Source: Rhizobium chutanense (GTDB lineage: Bacteria > Pseudomonadota > Alphaproteobacteria > Rhizobiales > Rhizobiaceae). From it: DNA of 64,000 bases. The DNA is taken from positions 1-64,000 of the forward strand of contig NZ_NWSV01000001.1 in assembly GCF_002531935.1 (NCBI RefSeq). Reading direction: 5' to 3'. The translations under genes were made by a program, and so were the position numbers. Of the stretch, positions 32,662 to 41,124 are shown one piece after another. Position 1 is the stretch's first letter, and each line of letters starts with the position of its first letter. Under the pieces are notes generated by a model. That model did not search any database and was not told the origin of the DNA. It saw only the letters and a list, made by a program, of their open reading frames with translations.

Positions 32662-32825
32662 CGTGGAAAATCCTGTGCAGGCGGTATTTGCGCTGGGAGT
32701 GCGCTTCTACCAAAGGCGTGCTCATAACACCGACAGACGACTTTCACCACTGCATTGAGAGATTGGCGCAGGAAAGGCGAAACCCGGCTCTTGGGAACCG
32801 GGTTTCGTCTGTCGTGCATTTCCAG

Positions 32826-33110
32826 TTAATTGCAGCGGCGAACCGTCCTGGTGACCTCGCCTTCGTCGGTCTGGCGGGTGACGCTTCTGGTTTCGCAGCC
32901 GCTGTCGCGATAGCGCCGGTGCTCACGTTCGCGCACCGCACCGAAAGTGACGCCACGCTCGCTGATGGTGATGCCGGGCCGGACCCGCTCATGACGATAG
33001 CCATCGTCATAGGAACGTTCCCTGACATAGACGCTGTCGGCGAGAGCAGGCGCTGCAAACGAGCAGGCGGCAAGGGCCGCTACAGTACAGTTGAGGATGA
33101 TCTTCCGCAT
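32826..33110 (-). CDS. Small secreted hypothetical protein
   Basis: Protein of 94 residues with a clear signal peptide (about 1-24, MRKIILNCTVAALAAC to ALAD), so probably periplasmic. The mature part is strongly charged, rich in Arg, Tyr and Glu (YVRERSYDDGYRHERVRPG), and has two cysteines that could form a disulfide. Function is unknown. Start at 33110 is preceded by AAAGGAGAAC. It is divergent from the CPA2 antiporter gene. Confidence 0.75.
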   Translation of the reverse strand: MRKIILNCTVAALAACSFAAPALADSVYVRERSYDDGYRHERVRPGITISERGVTFGAVREREHRRYRDSGCETRSVTRQTDEGEVTRTVRRCN

Positions 33111-33322
33111 GTCGTTCTCCTTTCTTGATGAAAGGGCAACGACAAAAAACGCAAGTGGTTCCAACAGCGCCGATCGCCCAGCCGCGCGGCAGGCGACGGC
33201 AGACGAGACCTGCGTCTCACCGGCAGGACGCGGAACGACCAGGCGCCCGCCATCCAAATCACCTGTTTAATTTTGCGCGCGCTTCGTCCAAAGTGACCGC
33301 CGCTGAAGAAGAGAGGCCGGAC

Positions 33323-35071
33323 GTGCATCAGGAAGTAGGACTTATCGCGACGGTTGCCGTCAGTTTTGTTTTCGCGGCTGTCCTCGGTTACGGCGCCGAT
33401 CGGCTTCGGCTGCCGCCGCTCGTCGGCTACCTGATGGCCGGCATTCTGATGGGGCCGTTCACCCCGGGCTTCGTCGCTGACACCGCCCTTGCCGGCCAGC
33501 TCGCCGAAATGGGTGTCATCCTTCTGATGTTCGGCGTCGGCCTGCATTTTTCCGCCTCCGACCTGCTTGCCGTGCGCGGCATCGCCGTGCCGGGCGCGAT
33601 CGGACGCATCATTCTCGCCACCCTGTTGGGCATCGGCCTTTGCAAACTCTGGGGCTGGAGCCTTGGCGCCGGCATCGTCCTCGGCCTCAGCCTGTCGGTG
33701 GCCAGCACCGTCGTTCTTCTGAAGGCGCTGGAGGAGCGCAATCTTGTCAATGCCCCCAGTGGACGCGTTGCCGTCGGCTGGCTGATCGTCGAGGATCTGG
33801 TGATGGTGCTGGCGCTGGTGCTGCTGCCGGCGCTCGCCGAACTTCTGGGCGGCAACGCCGCCGCGACAACAAACCACGGCCTCGGCGAGCTGCCGCTGGT
33901 GCTGACGATCGGCCTGACGCTGTTGAAGGTGGCGGCCTTCGCCGCCATGGCGATCTTCCTCGGCCCTCGCATCGTGCCCTGGCTGCTGACGATGATCGCC
34001 CGCACCGGCTCGCGTGAGCTGTTCACGCTGACGGTTCTCGCGATCGCGCTCGGCATCGCCTTCGGCTCGGCGGCGATCTTCGGTGTTTCCTTTGCGCTCG
34101 GCGCCTTTTTTGCCGGCGTCGTCATGAGCGAATCCCAGCTCAGCCACAGGGCGGCGGCCGATTCGCTGCCGCTGCAGAACGCCTTCTCCGTGCTCTTCTT
34201 CGTCTCCGTCGGCATGCTCTTCGACCCGTCGATCCTGGTGCGCCAGCCGCTGGCGGTGATCGGCGCGCTGGCGCTCGTCATCCTCGGCAAGGGCATCATC
34301 ACCTTCGCGCTCGTCATCCTGCTCAGATATCCGATCGGCCTGGGGCTGACACTGGCCGGTGGCCTTGCCCAGATCGGCGAATTTTCCTTCATCCTCGCTG
34401 GCCTCGGCGTGTCGCTTAAGCTTCTGCCGCATGAGGGCCAGGATCTGATTCTGGCCGCCGCCATCCTGTCGATCACGCTCAACCCGATCGTGATTCTCGC
34501 GACCGACGGATTGAAGAAATACGCCCATTCGACGTGGCCCTCGCTGTTCGAAAACTACGGCAGAAAGCGGCAGAAGACGCTCGGCAAGGAACTGGAAAAG
34601 ATCAGGGCGCTCGGCGAGGAGCGCGAGCGCCAGCATCAGTTGAAGATGCAGCAGCTGATCGAAACCTTCCCGCTGTTCTCCCAGGTCGGCGAGGATGCGC
34701 AGGAGGAGCTGCTGCTGCTCTTCAAGGCGAAGTCAGCCCCTCCCGGGGAACGCGTCATTCGCCGCGGCGACCGCGGCGACAGCATGTATTTCATCTCGTC
34801 GGGAGCGGTGGAGGTGCGGCTCGCCAGCGGCGCGATCCGCCTGGAGCCGGGCGCTTTCTTCGGCGAAATGGCGCTTCTCACCGGCGGACGGCGCACCGCC
34901 GACGTCATCGCCGTCGATTTCTGCCAGTTCGAGGTGCTCGAGCGGCGCGACTTCAACATGTTCATGTCACACCATCCCAATCTGCGCGCCGCCGTCAGCG
35001 AGATGGCCCAGAAGCGCACGGAGATGAACGTCCTGCGTCAGCAGTGGGAAAAGTCGATGGATCTGTCCTGA
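33323..35071 (+). CDS. CPA2 cation/proton antiporter (KefB/YbaL-like) with cyclic-nucleotide-binding domain
   Basis: Membrane exchanger of 582 residues for Na+ or K+ against H+. About 12 hydrophobic helices (1-385) form the antiporter domain, with the motif GVSFALGAFFAGVVMSES. After a charged linker (about 405-440) comes a cyclic nucleotide-monophosphate-binding domain (about 445-560: RRGDRGDSMYFISSG, then FFGEMALLTGGRRTADV). The place where KefB has a TrkA-N domain is thus occupied by a CRP-like sensor. The GTG start at 33323 follows GAGAGG; a frame extension back to 33125 is Arg/Gln-rich and unlike the family. Confidence 0.88.
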   Translation: MHQEVGLIATVAVSFVFAAVLGYGADRLRLPPLVGYLMAGILMGPFTPGFVADTALAGQLAEMGVILLMFGVGLHFSASDLLAVRGIAVPGAIGRIILATLLGIGLCKLWGWSLGAGIVLGLSLSVASTVVLLKALEERNLVNAPSGRVAVGWLIVEDLVMVLALVLLPALAELLGGNAAATTNHGLGELPLVLTIGLTLLKVAAFAAMAIFLGPRIVPWLLTMIARTGSRELFTLTVLAIALGIAFGSAAIFGVSFALGAFFAGVVMSESQLSHRAAADSLPLQNAFSVLFFVSVGMLFDPSILVRQPLAVIGALALVILGKGIITFALVILLRYPIGLGLTLAGGLAQIGEFSFILAGLGVSLKLLPHEGQDLILAAAILSITLNPIVILATDGLKKYAHSTWPSLFENYGRKRQKTLGKELEKIRALGEERERQHQLKMQQLIETFPLFSQVGEDAQEELLLLFKAKSAPPGERVIRRGDRGDSMYFISSGAVEVRLASGAIRLEPGAFFGEMALLTGGRRTADVIAVDFCQFEVLERRDFNMFMSHHPNLRAAVSEMAQKRTEMNVLRQQWEKSMDLS

Positions 35072-35127
35072 AACGCACACCGCAGCGGGGATCAAATACC
35101 GCTGCAAACCTGCTGCCCCCGGAAGGC

Positions 35128-35412
35128 TCAGCCCGCCGGCCAATAGCCATCGGAGCGGAAATCCTCGGGGATCGGGTCGAGCCGCGACAGGGCTTCGGCG
35201 GCAAAATCGATCTGCAGCGACAGGTGCTTGAGAGCCGCCAGCATCGGCATGCCGGTCGCAAACTCCCGGACACGCGACCGATGACAGCCGCTTTCGCTGA
35301 GCCGCCGCGCCGCCTCTTGGCGCACATCGTCCGGGCTTGGCCTGCCGCTCTCTTCGGCCTGGACATTCATTGGCACGGCCCGCCCAAGCCCGCCTTCGAT
35401 CACTTTGAACAT
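35128..35412 (-). CDS. Hypothetical protein, 94 residues, conserved type
   Basis: Soluble protein of unknown function. It begins MFKVIEGGLGRAVPMN, has a charged helical middle (PDDVRQEAARRLSESG), a helix with a hydrophobic face (MLAALKHLSLQIDFAAEAL), and ends RSDGYWPAG. No signal peptide or membrane segment is seen. Start at 35412 is chosen for the conserved-looking N terminus. It is convergent with the antiporter gene, and one copy of the palindromic repeat lies just upstream. Confidence 0.65.
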   Translation of the reverse strand: MFKVIEGGLGRAVPMNVQAEESGRPSPDDVRQEAARRLSESGCHRSRVREFATGMPMLAALKHLSLQIDFAAEALSRLDPIPEDFRSDGYWPAG

Positions 35413-35448
35413 TCTTTTGCCACCCTGCACGTCGACCCAATTCAGCTG

Positions 35449-35497
35449 GAGCATGATCTCGTCCGAAAACCGCCCACACTTTTCGGCATCATGCTCT
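35449..35497. repeat. Intergenic palindromic repeat, copy 2 of 2
   Basis: Reverse-oriented copy of the 8348-8397 element. Read on the minus strand it begins AGAGCATGATGCCGAAAA, has the core GTGTGGGCGG, and ends TTTTCGGACGAGATCATGCT plus C. It lies upstream of the small hypothetical gene. Confidence 0.8.
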
Positions 35498-35670
35498 GCA
35501 GCTTGCCGCAGAATGGCCGATTCGCAATCCCGTGAAATCTTGGGAGAGACGTCGATGCCCCCGCATCACGAAAATTTTTGGACGGCGGTGGCACGAAGGA
35601 CACGGGCGAGCATTTACAGCGCCGCGCACGGCCCCTAAAGCTTTTTGCACCGCAACAGGAAGGAAACGGA

Positions 35671-36267
35671 ATGCTCCGCAGACTTTACGACTGGACCATG
35701 TCTCTGGCCGCGCGCAAATCGGCCGAAGTCTGGCTCGCCGTCATCGCCTTCGTCGAAAGCTCCGTCTTTCTCGTCCCCGCCGATGTGCTCTTCCTGCCGA
35801 TGGCGCTTGCCAAGCCGGAGCGTTCCTATCGCTACGCCCTGATCGCGACGGTCGCCTCCGTGCTCGGCGGCATCGCCGGCTGGGCGCTGGGTCATTACGC
35901 TTATGAGGCGGTGGCGCGGCCAGTTCTGGAATTCTACAATAAATTCGAGGATTTCGAGCGATTGCGAAACAGCATCCACGAACAATGGGGATTCCTGTTG
36001 CTGTTGCTGGTGACTTCCGGTTTGGCGCACCTGCCGCCGATCAAAGTCGTAACTATTTTGGCTGGCGTCATTAACATGAATCTAGGCGTCTTCATTATTT
36101 CCGCCATCATAGCTCGCGGTGCTCGGTTCATGCTTTTGGCCTGGCTGCTTCGTCGATACGGCGAGCCGATCCGCCACTTCGTCGAGAAGCGCCTTGGTCA
36201 GATCGTCGGCATCGGCGCCGGCGTCCTCATCACACTCGGAATCGCCTATAAACTGCTTGCCCACTGA
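35671..36267 (+). CDS. YqaA family membrane protein (SNARE-associated/DedA-like)
   Basis: Inner-membrane protein of 198 residues related to YqaA, a short relative of the DedA/SNARE-associated family. Hydrophobic helices lie at about 15-35, 52-75, 107-130, 133-155 and 175-195. The conserved segment (ESSVFLVPADVLFLPMALA) carries the acidic and proline pattern of the family. DedA proteins help lipid flipping and envelope homeostasis; for YqaA this is not shown. Start at 35671 has AGGAAGG upstream. It is followed by dsbB after 23 bp. Confidence 0.88.
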   Translation: MLRRLYDWTMSLAARKSAEVWLAVIAFVESSVFLVPADVLFLPMALAKPERSYRYALIATVASVLGGIAGWALGHYAYEAVARPVLEFYNKFEDFERLRNSIHEQWGFLLLLLVTSGLAHLPPIKVVTILAGVINMNLGVFIISAIIARGARFMLLAWLLRRYGEPIRHFVEKRLGQIVGIGAGVLITLGIAYKLLAH

Positions 36268-36290
36268 GCCACCTTTCGCGGAGTTCCGCC

Positions 36291-36806
36291 ATGACTGCCA
36301 CTTCTTCGCCGCTTGCCCGCCCCGGCTTTATCTATTCCATATTGCTCGCCATCGGCATGGCGGCGGCGGTCGGCACGGCGCTCGGTTTCCAATATATCGG
36401 CGGTTATATTCCCTGCGCGCTCTGCCTGCTGCAGCGCCAGCCTTATTATTACGCCATCCCGATCGCCATCCTCGCCGCCGTCTCCGAGCTCGTCGGCCTG
36501 CCGAACTGGATCACCCGCGCGCTCATTCTCGCAGCCGGCATCCTGATGCTGGTGACGGCCGGTATGGGCGTCTATCACGCCGGCGTCGAATGGCATTTCT
36601 GGCCGGGGCCGGCCACCTGCTCAACGACGGCAAGCAGCATGACGAGCAATGCCGGCGATCTCCTCACCGAACTCAATACGATCAAGGGCCCGTCCTGCAC
36701 CGATGCGGCGCTGAGGGTGCTCGGCCTGTCTTTTGCCGGCTGGAACGTGATCGCGGGAATTCTGCTCGCAGCCTTCGCCTTCGTCGGCGTCCGCAAATCG
36801 GCGTGA
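36291..36806 (+). CDS. dsbB: Disulfide bond formation protein DsbB
   Basis: Inner-membrane enzyme of 171 residues that reoxidises DsbA and passes electrons to quinone. It has four membrane helices, the first redox pair C42/C45 (CALC) next to QRQ, and the second pair C110 and C136 in the long periplasmic loop. No dsbA is next to it. It follows the YqaA gene and is convergent with the HNH nuclease gene. Confidence 0.93.
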   Translation: MTATSSPLARPGFIYSILLAIGMAAAVGTALGFQYIGGYIPCALCLLQRQPYYYAIPIAILAAVSELVGLPNWITRALILAAGILMLVTAGMGVYHAGVEWHFWPGPATCSTTASSMTSNAGDLLTELNTIKGPSCTDAALRVLGLSFAGWNVIAGILLAAFAFVGVRKSA

Positions 36807-36811
36807 ACTGA

Positions 36812-37369
36812 TCAGGGCTGCAGTTCGGTATCCCAGTAGAGATAGTCGAGCCAGCTGTCGTGCAGATAGTTCGGCGGGAACAGCCGACCGTTATTGTGCA
36901 GATCCTGCACCGTCGGCTGATAGGGCTTCTGCGACGGGAACATGCTGGCCTGCTTGGGAAGCTTGCTGCCCTTGCGCAGATTGCAGGGCGAGCAGGCTGC
37001 CACGACATTCTCCCAGGTCGTCTCGCCGCCATGGGCGCGCGGGATGACGTGGTCGAAGGTCAGGTCGTCATGGGCGCCGCAATACTGGCATTCGAACCGG
37101 TCGCGCAGGAAGACGTTGAACCGGGTGAAAGCCGGATTGCGGGATGGCTGAACGTAAGTCTTCAGGCACACGACGCTCGGAAGCCGCATCGAGAAGCTCG
37201 GTGAGGAAACCGAATGCTCATATTCTGCGATGATGTTCACACGGTCGAGGAATACCGCCTTGATCGCGTCCTGCCAGGACCACAGCGACAAGGGGTAATA
37301 ACTCAGCGGCCGGTAGTCAGCGTTCAGAACGAGCGCTGGCAGGGCCTGGGGGGAGACTGCAATCGTCAA
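36812..37369 (-). CDS. HNH endonuclease
   Basis: Predicted nuclease of 185 residues. The HNH domain (about 93-133) has two zinc cysteine pairs (C94/C97 and C126/C129), the catalytic D106-H107 (TFDHVIPRAHGG), H113, N121 and N130. The N-terminal part (LNADYRPLSYYPLSLWSW) is typical of a widespread chromosomal HNH family found without methylases. The best start is a TTG at 37369, with CAGGAG 6 bp upstream; longer frames have no such site. Its role is not known; it does not look like part of a restriction system here. Confidence 0.88.
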   Translation of the reverse strand: MTIAVSPQALPALVLNADYRPLSYYPLSLWSWQDAIKAVFLDRVNIIAEYEHSVSSPSFSMRLPSVVCLKTYVQPSRNPAFTRFNVFLRDRFECQYCGAHDDLTFDHVIPRAHGGETTWENVVAACSPCNLRKGSKLPKQASMFPSQKPYQPTVQDLHNNGRLFPPNYLHDSWLDYLYWDTELQP

Positions 37370-37480
37370 GGGACTCTCCTGATCGATTCGGCATCTGCAC
37401 CTGTATATTAGGCCGGTTGTTACAGGATTGTGAAGTCCAATAAATTCAGAGGATAAAGGCAATTTGAAGAGTGTGGCCGA

Positions 37481-38179
37481 TCAGGCGGTCGGCACCATGT
37501 CGCGGCGCGTTTTCACGGCGTAATAGGCCCAGAAAAGCCGCGCCGCCACGGAGCGCCACGGCGACCAGGCTTGCGCAAGCGCAGCAAGCGCCTTGGCCTG
37601 CGGCCGTGCCGTAAGACCGAATGCCGCACCGACGGCATTCTGCAGCGCGACATCGCCGGCCGGAAAGACATCGGCATGGCCGCCGCAGAACATCAGATAG
37701 ACCTCCGCCGTCCACGGACCGACGCCCTTGAGCGCCGTCAGTTCGCCAAGCGCTTCATCAGGCGGCTTCAGGCAGAGCCCGGAAAGATCAAGCCGGCCGG
37801 AGGCAACGGCGTCGGCGATCCGCGCCAGGGTTTCGGCCTTGGCGCGCGACAGCCCGAATTCCCGCCAGGCCTCGGCGTGAAGCAGCACATAGCCTTCGGC
37901 GGTCAGCAGACCGTCTGCCGGCAGCATTCGCCGCCAGATCGCCTCGGCGCTGGCGCGCGATACCATCTGCGAGACGATGATATGGGCAAGGCCGGCAAAA
38001 CCGGGTTCGCGCAGCCGCAACGGAAGAGGTCCGATATCCCTGGCGATCGGCGCAAGGCGCGGATCGAGGCCCAGCAGCGCCTCCAGCCCCCGACTGACGT
38101 CGTCGTCGTCGCGGATGATCTGCACATTGCCTCCCGGTGGTTCGAAACTCAAATCCGTGGCAAAAGAAAGCATGATCAC
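37481..38179 (-). CDS. alkA: DNA-3-methyladenine glycosylase II (AlkA type)
   Basis: Base-excision repair enzyme of 232 residues that removes alkylated purines. The helix-hairpin-helix lies at about 148-159 (TALKGVGPWTAEV) and the catalytic aspartate is D176 (FPAGDVAL), giving the HhH-GPD signature. It lacks the N-terminal TBP-like lobe of E. coli AlkA, which fits the shorter class. Start could be GTG at 38179 or ATG at 38173. In the latter case its start codon overlaps that of the divergent gluQ gene. Confidence 0.9.
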   Translation of the reverse strand: MIMLSFATDLSFEPPGGNVQIIRDDDDVSRGLEALLGLDPRLAPIARDIGPLPLRLREPGFAGLAHIIVSQMVSRASAEAIWRRMLPADGLLTAEGYVLLHAEAWREFGLSRAKAETLARIADAVASGRLDLSGLCLKPPDEALGELTALKGVGPWTAEVYLMFCGGHADVFPAGDVALQNAVGAAFGLTARPQAKALAALAQAWSPWRSVAARLFWAYYAVKTRRDMVPTA

Positions 38180-39053
38180 GAGTGAGCGTCAAAAACCTGT
38201 ATTTCGTTTTGCGCCGAGCCCGAACGGACAGTTGCATCTCGGCCATGCGCTCTCGGCCCTCTTGAACCATGACATGGCGGAGGCCGCGCATGGCCGCCTG
38301 CTGCTGCGCATCGAGGACATCGACCAGACGCGCTGCACGCCCGAGTTCGAGGCCGGCATCCTCCGGGATCTCGACTGGCTGGGGATGGATTGGGAAAGTC
38401 CGGCGCGGCGCCAGTCGGAACATTTTGCCGAATATCAGGCGGCACTGCACGCGCTGATCGAGCGCGGCCTGGTCTATCCGGCCTTCCTGACCCGTGGCGA
38501 GGTGAAGGCGCGCGTCGCCGCCTATGAGGCGGCCGGTGCTTCTTGGCCGCGCGATCCCGACGGCACGCCGCATTATCCCGCCAACGATCGCGACCGCCCG
38601 GAAGAGGAATGGCGGGAAATACTGGCCTCGGGGAGGAAACATGCCTGGCGGCTCGATATGCGCAAGGCGCTGGACCTGATCGGCGAGCTGCTGTTCTGGA
38701 CGGAAACAGGCGACGGCAGATCGGGCGAGATCGCTGCCGAACCCGAAGTCTGGGGCGATGTCATCCTGTCGCGCTCGGACGCCCCGTCGAGCTATCATCT
38801 GTCGGTGGTCGTCGACGATGCGCTCCAGGGTGTCAGCCATGTCGTGCGCGGCTTCGACCTGTTCTACGCGACATCGGTGCACCGGCTGCTGCAGGTGCTG
38901 CTCGACCTGCCGCAGCCCCTCTATCACCATCACCGTCTCATTCTCGATGCGAGCGGCCGCAAGCTTTCGAAGAGCGAAGGCGACAGCGGGCTTGGGGAAC
39001 TGCGCGCCCGCGGCCTGTCAGGGGCCGATATTCGCCGTCTTGTCGGGCTCTGA
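38172..39053 (+). CDS. gluQ: Glutamyl-Q tRNA(Asp) synthetase
   Basis: Attaches glutamate to the queuosine base of tRNA(Asp). The 293-residue protein corresponds to the catalytic half of glutamyl-tRNA synthetase: HLGH at 22-25 and KLSKS at 264-268, with no anticodon-binding domain. Start at 38172 touches or overlaps the alkA start. Its last 36 bp overlap the end of the convergent BrkB-type gene. Confidence 0.93.
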   Translation: MITSERQKPVFRFAPSPNGQLHLGHALSALLNHDMAEAAHGRLLLRIEDIDQTRCTPEFEAGILRDLDWLGMDWESPARRQSEHFAEYQAALHALIERGLVYPAFLTRGEVKARVAAYEAAGASWPRDPDGTPHYPANDRDRPEEEWREILASGRKHAWRLDMRKALDLIGELLFWTETGDGRSGEIAAEPEVWGDVILSRSDAPSSYHLSVVVDDALQGVSHVVRGFDLFYATSVHRLLQVLLDLPQPLYHHHRLILDASGRKLSKSEGDSGLGELRARGLSGADIRRLVGL

Positions 39054-39941
39054 CCGCCGTTCGACACGCTGCCTGCCGACGATCGAAAGCGTGTGGGAGA
39101 ACATCCGGAAGACGCGGAATTTGATCAGCGCCGCGTTGATCTCCGCACCGATGATGAAGATGACGCCGACCATGTAGAGGAAGATCAGCACGATCATGAC
39201 GGAGGCGAGACCGGCATAGGTGGCGGTGTAATTGGCGAAGGTCGCCAGATAATAGGCAAAGATCAGCGCTCCGGCCAGCCAAAGCAGCAGCGTCAGCAAA
39301 ACGCCCGGAATGACGTCGAAGACCCGCCGCTTGCCGGCCGGCAGCCACAGATGCACGACCAGCAGCCCGACGGTCAGCACGACAAGCGTGCCGTAGATGC
39401 GCCAGCTGAAGACGACGTCGAGCGTGTCGGCAAACAGCGGAAGCCACTTCCTGGCATAATCGAGCGCCAATGGCACGGCCACCAGCAGGATGCTGATTGC
39501 CGCAAAGATGATGACCGCGATCAGCACGTAGCCGAGGCTGGCGAGGCGGGTGAAATACCACGGCCGCGTTTCCTGCACCCGGTAGGCGCGATTGAGCGAG
39601 ATGCGCAGCGCCTCGACGCCGTTCGAGGCGAAATAGGCGGCCGCCAGCACCGAGATCGTCAGCAGCCCGCCGCGCTGAATGGTCAGCACCTGCAGCACCT
39701 GGTCGGCGAGCGGCTTGGCGATCGCCTCCGGCCAGGTGTCGAAGATCAGGTGGATGGCGGTCGAGGAGAACTGATCGGCGCCGAGAAAGCTGGCGAGTGC
39801 CGTGCCGAAGATCAGGAAGGGGAAAACCGCAAGCAGGCTCGACAGCGCCACGTGGCTCGCCATGGCGAAACCGTCATCCTCGACCATATGACAGATCGCG
39901 TCGTAGACCACGTCGTAGATCGTGCGCAGCACTTTCGGCAT
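39018..39941 (-). CDS. YihY/BrkB family inner-membrane protein
   Basis: Membrane protein of 307 residues with six predicted helices and the family pattern (SHVALSSLLAVFPFLIF near the first helix, YAGLASVMIVLIFLYM and GAEINAAL near the last). The family was once called ribonuclease BN by mistake; its function is unknown. Start at 39941 (MPKVLRTIYDVV). It ends inside the convergent gluQ gene and is divergent from the SDR gene. Confidence 0.9.
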   Translation of the reverse strand: MPKVLRTIYDVVYDAICHMVEDDGFAMASHVALSSLLAVFPFLIFGTALASFLGADQFSSTAIHLIFDTWPEAIAKPLADQVLQVLTIQRGGLLTISVLAAAYFASNGVEALRISLNRAYRVQETRPWYFTRLASLGYVLIAVIIFAAISILLVAVPLALDYARKWLPLFADTLDVVFSWRIYGTLVVLTVGLLVVHLWLPAGKRRVFDVIPGVLLTLLLWLAGALIFAYYLATFANYTATYAGLASVMIVLIFLYMVGVIFIIGAEINAALIKFRVFRMFSHTLSIVGRQRVERRSEPDKTANIGP

Positions 39942-40017
39942 TCCGTCTCCGGCTTTCCAGATTGTATCCTCTAGCCGAATATGGGAAACGAGTCCCATTT
40001 TGTACAGGAATCATTCC

Positions 40018-40851
40018 ATGGCGGGAGAGCGCACCATCGTCGTCACCGGATGCTCGTCCGGGATCGGCGCTCATTGCGCCCGGGCGCTGAAAGCCGATGG
40101 CTGGCGCGTCTTCGCGACGGTGCGCAAAACCGAGGATCTGGCGAGCCTGGAAGCCGACGGCATCGAAGCCTTCCTGATGGACTATGCCAGGACCGAGACG
40201 ATTTCCGAGCTGGTCGACAGCGTCATGAAACGCAGCGGCGGCCGCATCGACGCGCTCTTCAACAACGGCGCCTACGGCCAGCCGGGTGCCGTCGAGGATC
40301 TTTCGACATCAGCGCTACGTGCCCAGTTCGAGGCCAATTTCTTCGGCTGGCACGAACTGACGCGGCAGGTCATTCCGGCGATGCGCAGACGCGCAGAGGG
40401 ACGGATCGTGCAATGCTCGTCGATCCTCGGCGTCGTGCCCTATCGCTATCGCGGCGCCTATACCGCTTCCAAATTTGCGCTCGAAGGCCTCAGCATCACT
40501 TTGCGCATGGAGCTGCAGGGCAGCGGCATCCATGTGAGCCTGATCGAGCCCGGGCCGATCGCCACGCGTTTCACCGCCAATGCGCTCGCCAAGATCAGGG
40601 AGCATATCGACGTCGACAATTCGCCGCACGCCGCCGACTATGTCAGGCAACTGGCAAGGCTCGACGGATCGGGGCCGGTCAACCGCCATAAGCTTGGCCC
40701 GGAAGCGGTCTATTCCGTCCTGAAACACGCATTGAACTCGAAAAATCCAAGGCCACATTATCCTGTAACGACGCCGGCTAAACAGGGCATGGTCCTGAAG
40801 CGGCTGCTTCCGGCAGACCTCTTCTACCGCCTGATGCGCTGGACGGACTGA
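40018..40851 (+). CDS. Short-chain dehydrogenase/reductase
   Basis: NAD(P)-dependent classical SDR of 277 residues. Cofactor motif TGCSSGIG at 10-17, NNGAYG at 82-87, catalytic serine near 134-135 and Y148-x3-K152 are present. Substrate unknown; the sequence resembles SDRs acting on sterol- or fatty-type substrates. Start at 40018 has AGGAATC upstream. The next gene, for a small membrane protein, follows after 14 bp. Confidence 0.9.
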   Translation: MAGERTIVVTGCSSGIGAHCARALKADGWRVFATVRKTEDLASLEADGIEAFLMDYARTETISELVDSVMKRSGGRIDALFNNGAYGQPGAVEDLSTSALRAQFEANFFGWHELTRQVIPAMRRRAEGRIVQCSSILGVVPYRYRGAYTASKFALEGLSITLRMELQGSGIHVSLIEPGPIATRFTANALAKIREHIDVDNSPHAADYVRQLARLDGSGPVNRHKLGPEAVYSVLKHALNSKNPRPHYPVTTPAKQGMVLKRLLPADLFYRLMRWTD

Positions 40852-40865
40852 GAAAGCTGAATGCC

Positions 40866-41069
40866 ATGTCCACGGTCACCTATATCCTTGCGATCATCGT
40901 CATGGGCGCCGTCGCCCTCGTCCTGATCCGCGGCCTGTTCAACATGATGAAGGGCGGCGATGCCAACCGTTCCAACAAGCTGATGCAGCTTCGCGTCCTG
41001 CTGCAGGCCATCGCCGTCATCCTGATCATGATCACCCTCTGGATCACCGGCGGCGGCCGGCCGACTTAA
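40866..41069 (+). CDS. Twin transmembrane protein, HIG1-like
   Basis: Small membrane protein of 67 residues with two hydrophobic helices (about 5-24 and 43-61) joined by a charged loop (NMMKGGDANRSNKLMQLRVLLQ split by positions 27-48). This layout, with the RSNKLMQLRV motif, matches the HIG1 (hypoxia-induced) domain, whose mitochondrial members support respiratory complexes. It probably shares a transcript with the SDR gene. Confidence 0.85.
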   Translation: MSTVTYILAIIVMGAVALVLIRGLFNMMKGGDANRSNKLMQLRVLLQAIAVILIMITLWITGGGRPT

Positions 41070-41124
41070 CTAGGCTAACCTGACGATAGAGGGGTAAATA
41101 TGGGTGCTATCACCTCCTCGAACT

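Noticed and set aside
36812..37369. Restriction-modification or other defence system around the HNH nuclease
   Set aside because: No methyltransferase, helicase or other defence gene is adjacent; this HNH family is widespread in chromosomes.
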